This document shows positions 37,009-49,619 of a stretch of DNA of 64,000 nucleotides, in pieces (the first letter of the stretch is position 1; each line of letters opens with the position of its first letter). The stretch covers positions 186,001-250,000 of the forward strand of contig NW_024881695.1 in the NCBI RefSeq assembly GCF_019059575.1, written 5' to 3'. A program made the translations under genes and the position numbers. The DNA comes from Amphibalanus amphitrite. Its lineage: Eukaryota; Arthropoda; Thecostraca; Balanomorpha; Balanidae. The notes beneath the pieces are model-generated. The model saw nothing but the letters and a program-made list of their open reading frames with translations. It was not told the DNA's origin and did no database searches.

Positions 37009-37521
37009 CAGACATGTGCATGGATCCGAGAAAATGGATCTGGGATCTGATCCCCCGAATACTGATCTCGGATCCGTCGGGACCATAGATCCAGCTCTGT
37101 AATTTATCGAGAGATCCATGGGGATCACAGATCCGAGTCTCATTTTTTGCTTGAGATCCAGTGAGATCATAGATCCTCACTTATTTTTTTTGTTAAAACA
37201 TATATAAAAAACTTGTTTCAAGTTTCAACTCACAAAACAAACGTTCTGTTTTAGTGATTTTATGTGATCGCACGTCATAATCCACAGTTTTGTGTCACTT
37301 ATTGGCATAGAAACCCATTAAAACATGGTTTCAAATGTGGTACATGGTGGGATCCACTCAGATCATAGATCCATGTTCTTAATTTATCGTCAGATCATAT
37401 GTCATAGATTCAAGATGTATTTTTCACACCAAATCCGGTGGGATCATAGATCCCAACCTGTACTTTGCTTCGACATCCACTGAGATCATAGATCCATTAC
37501 TCGGATACATGCACATGTCTG
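37009..37521. mobile_element. 513-bp hAT-type MITE, copy in unit 2
   Basis: This is the counterpart of 21568-22080, again flanked by TTTGCTGC on both sides. Confidence 0.9.
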
Positions 37522-38387
37522 TTTGCTGCACTTATTAACATTATTTTTGGGATCCCAAGTATTGAAAAACATGGAAAAGAGCAAATTTAATCTTGGAAAA
37601 ATCTGGTGCTTTAGTGTTACAGTAATTTTCATCTTAACCCCACCATTCATTGCATTTGATGTGTTGTGTTTCATTGCAAAATGTTTGCTTGTTTTACATA
37701 GCATTTAATAAAGAAATTAAATCAACACAAATGAGACATTTACAAGTTGCAAGATCAAGAACATGCTGACTGGAAAACGTAATCATGGGCTCTGTCAATG
37801 GGGGGGGGGAGGAGTTGCAGGGGTTAAAGCCACCCAATAATTTTGCTTCTGCAATGCCAACCAATAGGTAGTGATGCATTTACGGATCCAACCCCCCAAT
37901 CCTGAGAATGTGTCAGAGCGCCCAAGTGGAATGAATATATGCTGCTCAAAATGAACTTTTCATAAACAACAGTTGATCATAAAACAGTGACTTTTAACAA
38001 ATTTCAAGGCTTTTGGGTCAGAACTTTAAAATGGCTTAAGATATTTTGCTCAAATGCCAACCAATTAGGTACCTATGCTTTAGTGCAGGGTACATAATAA
38101 GTGCCTACTGCCTAAGCTGGAACCTGAGATATACCTAAGCCAAAAGCAAAGAAGCTCCGGGTGGGGTTACTTTCAGAAGTGCTCATGAATCAAAGTTACC
38201 CTGGCCTGTCAATACCCCTGGTTTTAAAGCAGCCCTGTTTTACAGTACAAAATTTAAATATGTAAATAACATGTTAATGTGTAATGCCTGACACAATTTG
38301 TATGATAAAATCCAGGATTTCTTTGGTTGGCATTAACAGCAAAATAGGTACCAATACCTATAAACATCTTTGAGCCATATAAGATCA

Positions 38388-38770
38388 GGGCCCTGTTTCA
38401 CCGGTGATAGCAGCACGCTGCTATCAAATTGCGCGAGCTGACGTAATGTGATGACGTCGTACTGCTGACGTAAGGGGCAATTCTGGCGCACGATTGCCGC
38501 AATATTGTTTTACGTCATCAACTAAATGGTCGAAGTTTAAGTCCAAATTTTCCTTAAACCCAACTTCTTTTAAATACATCATATTAAAAAATATATGTTA
38601 CAAATAAATATACTATCATGACTGTGTAAACTCTTACTTTTAAGCACACACGTCACTTAATGCCGTGGCCAAGGTCGCGGCATTCGTACGCCAGAACTGC
38701 CCATCACGTCAACAGTATGGCGTCATGACATGACGTCAGCCGTGCTGCTATCACCAGTGAAACAGGGCCC
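38388..38770. mobile_element. GGGCCCTGTTTCAC element, member 2 in unit 2
   Basis: This is the counterpart of 22946-23328, offset 15,442 because of upstream homopolymer differences. Confidence 0.75.
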
Positions 38771-39730
38771 AGACGTAGCTATATTATCTATGTTGATTTG
38801 CACTTGCCAAACTGATGATGTAAAGCAAAAGATGAAACATGAAAATTTCAATTCTGAATGCAAAATGTATTTTGATGAAAAAATGTACCAATAAGAATAC
38901 CAGCCAACACTTCTACAAAGGCCCTGTTTCACGGGCGCTAGCAACGCGCTGCAAAAGCTTTTCACAAAAGGAACCAAATATGAACGCCTTATGAAACGAG
39001 AGGAAACATAAATATGAACGATTTTCTTCCAATATATTTGCATTGAACTCAGTGAAATATAGGTAATAAAAATGAGGGTGCATCGGAGAGGATATTCACG
39101 GCTTGGTCTCACCTTTATTATGCTAACTATGAACATTAATATGGCATTTCCAGGCAAGGTGGGTCGGTCAATGCCATACCTACCTGACCAACTAATAAAA
39201 ACGAATTTCACCGAACTGTGCTTCGATAATGCAAAAAAACATTTATAAAACCAAATGAAAACAAAACCTTACGGAGTTTGTTACTCAGCCTTGGGTCTCC
39301 TAACGCAAAAAATTAATTGGACGCTGAACGAGGACTGTGACGTTTGCGCCTCTATATTCAGTAAAGCTGTGAACTTTCCCACACTTGTGTCCGTTATTAT
39401 AAATTTATAGGTACGTACTATTTGTAAATAATAGTTTCAATGCTTAAAACTTCTCGTTAAACATAACTATCTCAACCCAGTTTTGTCAAACGTCACTGAA
39501 ATCAAGGCCATACTGAAAAAAGCAGCGAGTGCCCACTCCAGGCTCTACCGGTATCCGAAGAGCCTGGCGGTCTTCTCAGCTCAGTGTACGTATTGGGCGA
39601 ATACGCCCCGGAAACGGTAGAGCATTTTTCTACCAGGAGACTCCACTCAATGCTTGCACGTGATTGGCTGCCGCTATTCCAATCGAAGCAACGTGATTGG
39701 CTGGCGGCATCTCCACTCGAAGCAACACGA

Positions 39731-39782
39731 TCCAGCGCCACGGAGCGCCACGGAGCGCCACGGAGCCAACCGGAGCCAACTG
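39731..39782. repeat. Short minisatellite at the right edge of the duplication
   Basis: CGGAGCGCCA is repeated (CAGCGCCACGGAGCGCCACG and so on) and grades into CGGAGCCAAC units. In copy 1 the same run is cut after CGGAGCGCCA and joined to AAGCTGGGG. The breakpoint therefore lies inside a 10-bp tandem repeat. Confidence 0.8.
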
Positions 39783-42016
39783 CGCCACAAGGGTGGTACG
39801 AGGCACGCCTGGAGTCAGCACGTTTGCGCGCTGTGATTGGTAAGTGAAACGTTAGCGGCTCTTTGAGAAAGGTTATTGGCATATAGGCACCGACTATATC
39901 TGAGACGCTGCTGCTGTATTACCATATTTTTCAGGTTGGTGGTTTTTGAAAGACTGGTACCTTTTATTTTATTTTTATTTTTTGCATGTTACATATAAAT
40001 GAATAACGTGTTACCAGTATACACACATTTTCTATTCTGAAATCACCACGACGACACGAAAAGCTGTCAGTCACTCATTATCCACAGCCTCTTCCCGCCT
40101 GTCCTCTCGCCGTCCTATCCCGCTCCTCCCAGTCCCACCACCACAACTCTTTGCTCTCGGCCGGCGAGTTATCACTGTCATCAATCTGGTAGATGGGCAC
40201 GGATGGGACGCACTGAATCACCCCTCCAACCAGCCCGGGTCGGGGGAGGGTGCGTGACGTGCGGTACTTTTCTCCCCCTCCCACCAGCCGCCGGGGGGGG
40301 GGGGGGATCGGTTCGTGATGTCGACCATGGGCGGCAGCTACCGGACATGGTGAAATATTTGAAGGCTGGGCTGGGGCGTTTTAATGACAGGTGTGTACAG
40401 TAGAACGGACGCTATGAGAGAATAACCGGGGTACGCTAAGGACGATGTGTGAGTGGGACAATGGGGGACTAACCAGCAGTTCATGCAGTTGTTATGTTAC
40501 CTTGTCTGTGTGAACACGTTTTAACCTTCTATTTGGGTGGTTTGAAAGTTATCTCATGACTTGCTTTAGGAAATGCTTAAATCGACTCGGAATGATAGTG
40601 AAATGTTTTATTTTCATTATATATATGGTAAATGCGGCCGTGACCGTAAACTCACAGGCAAAAAACAGAGTCTATATATTTTTCTGATATAAATGGCTAC
40701 GACATAGTCCTAATTCAGGTAGGCGATTCGGGCTATGCCATCAACGTTCAACTCGAGCCAGCCGGGCGATAAACACCTCTAAAATTTGCACCGATTTAGT
40801 AGAGGCGGATCCACAGGACTCGCCGCCGCTTCAATAACTCAATGGAGCATCAGGAGCCGGGGATCGCGCCTAATCAGGGAGGCACCGGTTCTGACGTCAC
40901 ACGAAAATGTCAGTCGGCTGGTTGTGGCACTGCCCCCTGCCGGCGCGACTGTGCTGCCACCTAGCTAAGCCTAGTCAGCCTAGGACGGGACGGTTCAATT
41001 TGTTCTCGTCGAGTGGGGCGGCTTGCGACGACACCCGGTCGACATGGCTGTGCTCAGTAGCGGTGGAACACCTTCAGTTAAGGGGGGGGGGGGGCACCGC
41101 CGACTTTTGGTCCCATTCTTTCCATGCAACGCCCATAGGACTAATGTTAAAATGCCAAAATCAAAGAGGGCACGGTGCCCCGGTGCCCTCCCCGTTCCGC
41201 CGCCTATGGGTACTGCAACATACCTCAGGTTCGGAGTCTCTCGGACGGCCAGTCCCGTTCCATAACCACAGCCAAGCCCCCGCTGACCTTAAACGGGATT
41301 GGCCGGACGACGTAGAATCTTCGTGCTCCGAGAGACACCGAACCCGGGGATAGTCTGTCGAAGTCTTGGCGGCTGAAGAAAGGCTAGACATCTCTCACTA
41401 GATAATGGCATGGCCATTGGCCAGCCTCACTTCCGTAGTTTTGCTTCACAAAATTCCATGTCCTATTGGGTTTCCAGTTACGTAGTACTAGGCCACCTTT
41501 AGGAACTTGATGTTTTTTTTAGATATTGGCAGCAATTACATTGGTTACCTGCATATTTTGGTGAGGAAAAATCACTATCGCAGTCGTACAATCAAGACAT
41601 ACCACAAAGGATCAGATCTAAAGCAGCATTATTAACAAAAAGTGTATTGCAGTGATCACCAGCATGTTCGTAAAATAAAATACATCACGAATACAGATGA
41701 CAACCAAGCCGGACTAGGACACTTATAACAAATATGAAAAAGAAATGAAATAGAGAAGATGAATCTGCCCTACGCAATCGTCAACTTAAAATAAAACTTC
41801 AAACAAATATGTAACAGATCTTTGTGCATTAAATGAACATGAATATATCCGCTCTGTCCTAGACACATAATGGGAACATCCTGGCGGGCCAAGCCAAACA
41901 GCGCGCCCGCCTTCGAGTAGGGAATACTGGCGGCCGCAGAAGTGACTAACAGATGCCACATTGTTCGTCACGCCACCCACGCTGAAAAATAACAGCTATT
42001 TAATCGCGAAATGCAA
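39750..42016. other. Intronic sequence right of the duplication; one weak minus-strand frame
   Basis: On the minus strand, 40078-40284 reads VIQCVPSVPIYQIDDSDNSP, then SKELWWWDWEERDRTARGQA and a stop, followed by AATAAA-like sequence. Its composition looks protein-like, but I recognise no family. Otherwise there is a G-run at 40294-40306, a hAT-type MITE (listed) and AT-rich sequence. Confidence 0.35.
41055..41208 (+). mobile_element. hAT-type MITE (CAGTAGCGGCGGAA family), third locus
   Basis: It is about 154 bp and matches the copy at 14144 along its whole length (TTTTGGTCCCATTCTTTCCA, GTTAAAATGCCAAAATCAAA). The ends are CAGTAGCGGTGGAAC and, on the other strand, CATAGGCGGCGGAAC. No matching 8-bp flanks are visible, so the target duplication has decayed or the ends were altered. 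Confidence 0.85.
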
Positions 42017-42624
42017 CTATTCATTCAAAGATGCTGCACTACACCAGCACCACCGCACAGTTAGCAAATAGTTAGATACGGACCGCAGGTCCTGGTCTCT
42101 GTCTCTTCCGAGTAGGGTCTCCGGACCGGTCACCAGCGCCACCATCTCCGCGCGGTAGCTATAGCACAGCTGTCCGATCGGGGCCTGCAGTTCCTCGGCC
42201 TCTTCGTCCGGCCAGACCAGCACGGCTCCCACCCAGCCCCTGAAGACTCCGCCCTCCGCAAGTCCGTCCGTCCAAAGCCGGACAGCACACAGCGGCAGGG
42301 ACGCGAGGTGCAGCGTAGCCACGCTTTCCCTTTCCGCCTCCTTAGCCCCCAGCCCGGATCAGGCACACGTCCAACCGGAAGGTGACGCCAGCCGTCTGTT
42401 GCCACCGTGGGATTCGCTGGCGCCGAGGCCTCGGCGGTCGCGCGCAGGAGGTCCCCTGGTGGCAGAGCCAGCGCCCTCCCCCAGCAGCCTGGCAGCCAGC
42501 GTCCAGCTTCTCTCCTCCATCGGAGAAAGTCGGGCTTCCGCCATTGGTGCGTGGCACGGTGTCGAGCGCGGACACCAGGTGATAATGCGGCCGCCTCTCG
42601 CATTTCCCGCTCCAGGAGCTTCAC
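42017..42624 (-). pseudogene. Decayed non-LTR retrotransposon fragment with RNase H domain
   Basis: On the minus strand, the frame ending at 42017 contains VRLWTDGLAEGGVFRGWVGA, then VLVWPDEEAEELQAP and YSYRAEMVAL. The TDG and YRAEMVAL blocks hold the first Asp and the Glu of the RNase H catalytic set, in the arrangement seen in R1/I-type LINE polyproteins. It is preceded upstream (to about 42624) by overlapping GC-rich frames in which the polyprotein seems to continue in another frame, so at least one frameshift is present. No reverse transcriptase motif was found in the window. The fragment lies in the sense orientation of the host intron. Confidence 0.6.
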
Positions 42625-45600
42625 GTGCGAAGGGGGCGGCCGCCGGCAGCCACGCGGCGGCAGCGTGTTCGAGCGCCCCTCGGACGTAACCGATTGGTCA
42701 CCGTACTGAGGGCACCCTCGCCCAGGCCTCAGCTATTCAACCAGGTTGACGGCGCCGTAGCCGTCAGAAGCTGATGATCACTCGAGCCACGCCACAGAGC
42801 TCACGCCTCAAAGGGGTTGGCTCTCCGGTCCTCGGCATTGGCGTAGCCAGAGCAGGTAAGATGCCGGCCTCAGTCATAACCGGAAAACCTGTAAAAAAAA
42901 AAACGATGTGTGATTGGCAAATGGAAATATATTGTATGCACAGAGTTGATAAATATTGATACACACTGCCTTGTGACAGTAGATAGTTTAGTGAGATTGG
43001 CAGAGGAGGGACTTTTGTAAGAAAACAACAAACGATTGAGGCATTGGTTTTGTAGCTAGCTACCTACCCTTCTCATATGAATCTGGATGATTTGTATCAT
43101 GAAGAAAAAAAAAACAGGCGTAGGATCGGGGGGCCGAGGGAGCCATGCCCCCCACTTTTCAGCCATTTTATAAAGTATGATCTTTATTTTTATTTAAATA
43201 CAGAACTAAGCGCAGGAAATGGTTTGGCAAGGTGAGATGAGCACAAAACTGATAAAAATTTCTTCATAAGGGGTTCACACAAAGTGACATTGAAGTTCCC
43301 TGCCTCCCCCCCCCCCCCCCCACTTAACATGAGGTTCCTAAGCCCATGGAAAAAACATTGCATGATGTGCATCAAGTCAACACTTTTAACCCTTGCACTT
43401 ACAGCGAGTAGGTTGATACCTAGGCTGTGTTGGTTGTAGGTTGTAGGGTTTAGTTTGGTAGGATGTAGGTATGCTGAAAGGTTGAAAGTTGGGTATTTGT
43501 TAAGAAGATGATGAACCCAAAAATGGTCATACTGTTTGTTAAACAGTTTTGGGACAAATTTTGGGACACTGCTAGCATTATATTTCAGCTTGGGTGTCGG
43601 AGGGGAATATTCGTCACTAGAAAGAGGGCTGAGAGTGGAAAAATGCCAGTCAGAAAGGCACAAAAAAGAGAGCGGAAAACAGGGATCAACCATGTATTTC
43701 TGAATGTTGAAGGATGTGGGAGTTGCTTTAAAAGATAATTGAATCGAAAATGGAGGGAGGTAAAAGGTACCCACAGATGCACTTTATTTGTAAAATAGGG
43801 AGTGAAAAATTGTTCTGGAAAGTTGGTGGTGGGAGCGGAAAATTATTTTGATTTTGATTTGGATGTCATTTCCCACTCTCACCCAAACTGGCAAATTTTG
43901 GGACACTGCTAGCATGTCTTGTTATTTCAGGTTATGTTAGGTCATATGTAGGTGAGTTTTGAACTGAAGCTTTTAGACATTTATACGGGCTTCATCTGAG
44001 ATTAATATTAAGCTAGGGGTCAGGGTACCCACCTTCCTGTCAGGTCAAGATGCTTCACACGGCATCCTGCTATCTGTGACGGCTCAGGAACCAGCTCAGG
44101 CAATTAAAATGAAAATCAACAGCCGTGCGTGCATTACACCACTCCGAATGAAAATCTGAAAACAAATAATTACTATTAGCGACGATAATCCCGATCCGGC
44201 AATCCATACGAAGCATACTTTGCTCCCTTTGATTTGCCTTTGATGTTGATGTTCCTAAAAGAAATGCCTAGAATGATTTGTAAGCGAACGTGTTCTTACG
44301 CAGCTGTGACATAAGCTGCGCATGCGAAAAACACCCGCTAGACCAATTGAAGGCGAATAAACCTGTTGATGAGGAAATACTGGTCTCCCATTGGTCTGTG
44401 AATAGAATCTGCAGGAAACGCAGCTCACACTACAGTAAAATTTTGCAGGAAATTCTGCAGAAGATAAGAAAAATGCAATTTAAACATATTTAGCCAATAA
44501 GTCCGGCCAATCTGTTGATTGATTTAGGTAGATATTGAGCGTATTTAGTCATTTTGAGAAAATTGCGGTCCGACTCTCTTTATTTTTAAAGCAATGACGC
44601 ATAAAAGAATTATTGAGAAATCGACAAAAATATTTTTATGGAAGAAAAAGTGGGACTAGCGTTGTCTTAAAAATCAAAATTAATTCACTGATCGAAACCT
44701 CGCCTTCAAAAGTATTTATCAGTGCATTTTCGCATCAAATCTCTCTAAATAATGAACAAGCTTGGGCAAAAACAGCAAGATTGCTTACTTTGTCTATTCA
44801 CACATTTTCAGACTTCGGGGCAATTTTAAAGTTGATGGCCAATGTTTTCAAAGTCAACATTTCCACAGCAAAAAATACTGCTATTTTTCTGCCAAATTCA
44901 TTCATTTGTAGAGTCCGACTCTCTCTTATTTTCCCGCAGTGTCCGTAATGCTCTGAGAGAAACGACCGTGTGTAGGGTGAATGGGTCAAAAACGCCCCCC
45001 TTAAGCGCGAAACCTTCTGACACTCAACCCAACACAGATTACTTAAACCTTTGGGCACCATCATGTAGCTCATTCTTTTTACTACGTTTTGAGACCAAGA
45101 AAAGACACCTGCGTGTGGTATTTAACCCCCCAAAAAGATTTTCGCATACCCTTACAAAAGGGCGTTTTGCCCCATACCCTGGGTAATACGCCCACACCCA
45201 TGTGCAAAGCGCCCCCACCCCATCCATCAACAGAAAATGATGAACATGGCAGAACTTGACGTCATTCTGACGTCATTTGTGGTCAACCTATCATAGCCTT
45301 TGGAATAAAATTTTGTTGCAATGTGCAAAATGGATGCCCAGAGGAGTCATCCAAAGTTTTGTGACGATATCTGCAGTCGTTTAGGATATATCAGCAAAAA
45401 AGGACAGGGAGAGGCCTTTTCGGCCCCGACCTACAGGGCGCTACCCTGCACTCTCACCACCGTGCAAAACGCCCCCCTTTCAGAAACCTGGGGGCGTCTT
45501 CACTGGCGGATCCAGACTTGCGTTTTGGGGGGGGCCAACTCGTGCAAGGAGCCAAACCTAGGGTACCCCCAAATCCTGTTTTCTCATCGGATTTAGGCCA

Positions 45601-45915
45601 CTTATTTTTCGTCACAGCCCTGAAACGGTAATTTTTTAAACTAAAAAAAAAAAAATAGAGAGAGAAATGGTAGCCCACTCAACCCGTGCCTTAATATTAC
45701 TTTGAAAACACTTCAAATTGCTTTTGTCGACCACCGCTCCGGGTCGGTGCTTGGCGCAGCCTTCGCGGGCTGGGAGGTGTCGGTTGAACCTCTCTGCCGT
45801 TCGGCCCCTGATCAAGCTAGAGCTCGCGGAAAAAACGAGTGTGTTGCCTGTGAGTGACGAGAGGAAGCCGATGATACCCGATTTTAAGGTCCTTGGTCAT
45901 TGGTTGACCTTCCAG
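42625..45915. other. Intronic sequence, no gene recognised
   Basis: This stretch contains poly-A, poly-C (about 43306-43321) and GT/TAGG-rich runs (43425-43480), then AT-rich sequence. Around 44990-45600 are C-rich segments with repeated GCGCCCCCC/GGGGCGT-like patterns and one CACTGGCGGATCCAGA-type repeat end (about 45499) related to the repeats at 48900-50400. No supportable coding exon was seen. Confidence 0.45.
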
Positions 45916-46068
45916 GACGGTGTTTCACGGTCGCGCTGCCAGCCGCTGCCAGCGCATTCCGCGAGCTAAGGTCAACCTTCGGTAGTGTTGTAGGTATAGG
46001 CTAGTTGATGTCTCCATGGAAACCAAAAGTGCCAACAGCGCTGGCAGCGTGCCGTGAAACACCGCCCA
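45916..46068. mobile_element. Short TIR element with GTGTTTCACGG ends
   Basis: The left end GACGGTGTTTCACGGTCGCG is mirrored at the right as CGTGCCGTGAAACACCGCCC, and GCTGCCAGC lies near both ends. It is about 150 bp and non-coding. The ends resemble the GGGCCCTGTTTCAC family in style (GG..C..TGTTTCACGG), so they may belong together. Confidence 0.6.
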
Positions 46069-46610
46069 GGTCAGGTCACAGACCCAAAAGACGGGAAAAT
46101 CAGGGCCTGTCAGAACCTCCTAAAGTAAGGCTGTAATAGATTTTTTGTATCACGAATTTCATGTTAGTTTGGATCATAGATGATGTCTTCATGCCTTTAG
46201 GCCATGTCGGGGCAGGCCAGGTCAGGTCAACCAGGTCAACCAGTACTTATGGGCGTCCGTGTAGCAGGTGTCCGACTACCACTGGCAGCTACGTAACATG
46301 ATACGAAGGCATCAAAACTACTTCGTAAATTTTCAAATGGTTGCTAAATGCTAAATTCAAAATCAGCTAAACGAAACTATCCTAGAAACATGTTAAACTC
46401 GGAAAAGTGCACCGAGGTCATCAAAGGTCAATGACCTGACTTGACCCTAAGGTGACATTGACACCTACCACAATGGTTGGGACCAACATCATTTCACATG
46501 TTTGAGCGTTTTAAACCACGAAAAGACTGTAAACGAGCGGATAATGTGAGCCGACATACGCGGAATCGCGATTCCGGCCAAACATGGCCTCAAACATGGC
46601 CAAACATATG

Positions 46611-46765
46611 GTGCGTTCGGAGAGGCACATTCCACGTGGAATCCGTGGAATACTCCATGCGCGCGGAACATTCCCGGAGATTGGCCGTTCAGAGAGATAC
46701 GCCTCCGAACGCGGCACGGGGAATATTCCAGGGGACGGTGAATATTCCATGCTCTCCGAACGCAC
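46611..46765. mobile_element. 155-bp MITE with GTGCGTTCGGAGAG ends
   Basis: The left end GTGCGTTCGGAGAG is exactly mirrored by CTCTCCGAACGCAC at the right. The interior repeats ATTCC/GGAAT motifs (ATTCCACGTGGAATCCGTGG) and is itself nearly self-complementary. It has no coding capacity. Confidence 0.8.
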
Positions 46766-47475
46766 GGATAGTCTCGAGAAATAGGCCACAGGTCAAAGGT
46801 CACTTGGGTCAGGGTCATGAAATTTTCAGACTTTGTCAACATGAGGGTGCTAAAGTTTCGTCGCGATCGGATTCATGATAACTTACACGATAACTTCACG
46901 CGTCGATCGAGAGGTAAAGTATGCAATAAGAACTTCTTGGGTGAAGACGAGACCAACACTCAAGCTCACATATTTTTAATGATACGGTAGTTTCTACCTA
47001 CTACGCTACACTGAAAACACTTTGGAAGAACGTTGAGAACGTACAGGGGTATTTAGACCCCTGTGGGGTAAAATGTTATGCCACCGTTTTTCAGAACCCC
47101 CATGGTTCTTCACGTAGACGGCTTTGCATTCTCATGAAAAGAATCCACACGATTCTTCCAAAGACTCTTATGAGGTTTAGGGTTTATAATAAGAGCGTTC
47201 CTAGCACCTAGATAAGAACCCCATAGGGTCTGTGAAGAAGTCCCTGAGGTTTATAGGGAAACCACCCTGTGTTCTGAATATCGGTTGTAGAACCCTTTCA
47301 GTTCTATTGCAATACCGCAAAATCCCCGTTCATTCGTCCATTGAACATCCCATGCATGGCTATCGACCTGCGCCGTCACATCTGCTGCGCAAACACAGTA
47401 TTTGATACGCCTTAAAATGTATTACCTTCCTCTTTACTCTGAGCAATCAGCCTGCAAGTCTCCAGTCAGGAACAA

Positions 47476-47555
47476 CCAGCCCGCAACCAGCCCATGCGAT
47501 CAGCCCGCAACCAGCCCGCATTCAGCCTGCGATCAGCCCGCAATCAGCCTGCAAG
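47476..47555. repeat. Degenerate CAGCCCGCAAC repeat
   Basis: Units such as CAGCCCGCAAC, CAGCCCATGCGAT and CAGCCTGCGAT recur about seven times with a period of 10-13 bases. Confidence 0.75.
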
Positions 47556-47585
47556 AACGTTTTCCCCTCGGCTGTGTCACTTGCC

Positions 47586-47877
47586 TTACACATCCAAGCC
47601 AAAGAACTCCAGAGCCTTTCGGGCATGTTTAATTATTCAGGTTGATTCCTTCACGCTCAGGGCTGCTTTCTACGGTACAAATATGAACACATTTTTAGCT
47701 TTAGCAAGTGGATGTTTTCCCAAACACAGTATGCGCTATCGCCCATGTCAGCAGCCGGGTGGCGATATCGCATTCTCCCAAATCACATACAGTTTCTCCT
47801 TCCACCACCAGCTTCAAGCCAGCGTTTTCGACGATGTCGACGTCTCCACGCGCCAGGACGCTCTCCTCAGACTCCAT
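47586..47877 (-). pseudogene. Coding remnant of a transposon-associated protein
   Basis: The minus-strand frame from ATG at 47877 to TAA at 47701 (58 residues) reads MESEESVLARGDVDIVENAG, then LKLVVEGETVCDLGECDIAT and RLLTWAIAHTVFGK. A second piece ending at 47586 reads KHARKALEFFGLDV and a stop. Together they resemble, from memory, the C-terminal tail of uncharacterised multi-copy fish and invertebrate proteins in which a V..EG.PV.DL..... motif is followed by a helix, a YPK-type turn and a short final helix. The break between the pieces is a frameshift or a small intron. Function unknown. Confidence 0.4.
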
Positions 47878-49619
47878 GGGGCCTCAATCAGAGCGGAGAT
47901 GGCCTCGTCCCCTAGAATGAAGAGTCGGGCAGATGCGTTATTCAACAGGCAGGGAGTAAAGAAACTTAGATTGACTTCAGACACCATGAGCCTACTCCAA
48001 AAATAAAATAATGCTGTCAATGCACTTAACATATAAAGTGTAGCTAGATAAAATATTGTAGGTACTAATCAGCAAGAATTCATGTGTTCATCAAAATCAG
48101 CCAAATTTATATCTAAATCAGTTGATCCCAAAATGGCAAGCTGATTCTATTCCTGATTTATCTTCATTTGGAAGATTTGTCTAAATACCACATGCATGAT
48201 TTAAGCTATGGGGCAATTATACAACATATAAATACTTACTGCATTGATTGGTCTTGCATGTGAATTTTCTTCATCCAATGCATTCATCCATGCATTTCAA
48301 GAGCGTTGTGATATTGCTATCATTGTCAATCACAAGTAATATAAATAATACACAACACTTGACAAGCCAAAAATTAACCTTATTTCAGTTCTTCAATATT
48401 CGATTACTTGCCATTCACCCAATCTTGCACCAGCCGCTCGTCACTGCACAAAGCGTGATCCAACGCGATCGAAAAATGGCGATCGCTTCCGGTGGACGCT
48501 AGAACGTGGTAACGCGGGCGTGGTCTTGATGAAAGCCATTACACTGTTTAAACCACAACCCCTTCTTCTTAAACCCGATGCTAGTCCGTGCAAAACCTTC
48601 AAAGGGTTTATCTTTCGCGCGCTTTGTGTGACGTAATATCACGTGACTAGGGAGAACGAAGAAGAACCGGTGTTGGTCGAGTTGAAGCCCCCTGGGGCCG
48701 CTAAGACTGCACGCGAAGAAGCAGCACGGGTCTTCGGTCTATGTACATACAACACTGTGTGTGTTCTTCATGAACCAGACGTTCTGCTTCGCCTCTAAGC
48801 CAGTTTACCCTAATACCGAAAAAACCTAAGTGTGGAATATTTTAAGATGCTTTTGCATTACGTTCTTTCAACTTGTTTTCAGTGTACTTTCTCACATTCA
48901 TATTTCTTAAGTGTTTTTGGGGGCCAAAATACATGTTGCCCCCTTTCAGGCTTGGGGGCATGACCCCGTGGCCCCCCTGGATCCGCTAGGCCGAAACTAA
49001 CTATGGCCGTTTTCAAACGGTCTGATATTTCAGGTCATGGTTTGCAAACGGCCGGTGTTTTCAGGCTGTTTCATATGCCCTGACTGGGCCAGGCCGTTTG
49101 CAAACGGACAATTTTCATACGGCCTGTAACATATATTCATATTTCACCATCTGTCGCAGCATCAAATGCTGATGTGGTGCACTCAAAAGCCGGAATTGGT
49201 CCTTGGATGCCGTAAGGACCCTTTTAAGAAATAAGTGACCCGACTGACCCCTTAGAGATTGGCCTGAGCTCTGACCGAAATAAGTCTTTTACCGTTTCAC
49301 GGGAAGGGACAAAAAGGTCCCTGATATGCTTCTTGTACAATTACCAAACAAAACAAGCTTTTCAACGCCAACTCAGTGAGCGTTCCTAAAAAAAATTATT
49401 GCGCATATTCCGTGAATGAAAAATTGCCGGGTCATGTCAGGTCAGGCTGCCAGAGCAAGTTTGTTAACTTGACAGTTCAATCGATAGGTATGCAATAAGA
49501 CCTTCTCGGGTGACGACGAGACATGACGACACTTTATGAAGGGAGCTAGTAAACCCGGTAGTTTCTCCATAGGCGCGGGAACCGGGGCAGTGGGGACAGC
49601 TTGCCCATCCCCCAACTAT

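Larger units (their letters stand above)
24308..39749. repeat. 15.44-kb tandem unit, copy 2
   Basis: This is a head-to-tail repeat of 8867-24307. The differences I found are a G-run near 22360/37800 (11 versus 10), a C-run near 22450/37890 (5 versus 6) and an A-run near 22810/38250 (3 versus 4). All large reading frames are identical between the copies. Such identity means a very recent duplication or a duplicated assembly path. At its right end the sequence continues into additional CGGAGCGCCA repeats instead of a third unit. Confidence 0.95.
47009..48884. mobile_element. 1.9-kb TIR element bounded by TA
   Basis: The ends are CACTGAAAACACTTTGGAAG and, on the other strand, CACTGAAAACAAGTTGAAAG, with AGAACGT following in both. 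TA flanks each end (47007-47008 and 48885-48886), as in Tc1/mariner-type insertions. The interior contains GGTTCT/AGAACC-rich sequence near the left, a CAGCCCGCAA-type repeat and a decayed coding stretch. No DDE-type transposase frame was found. The superfamily assignment is tentative. Confidence 0.55.
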
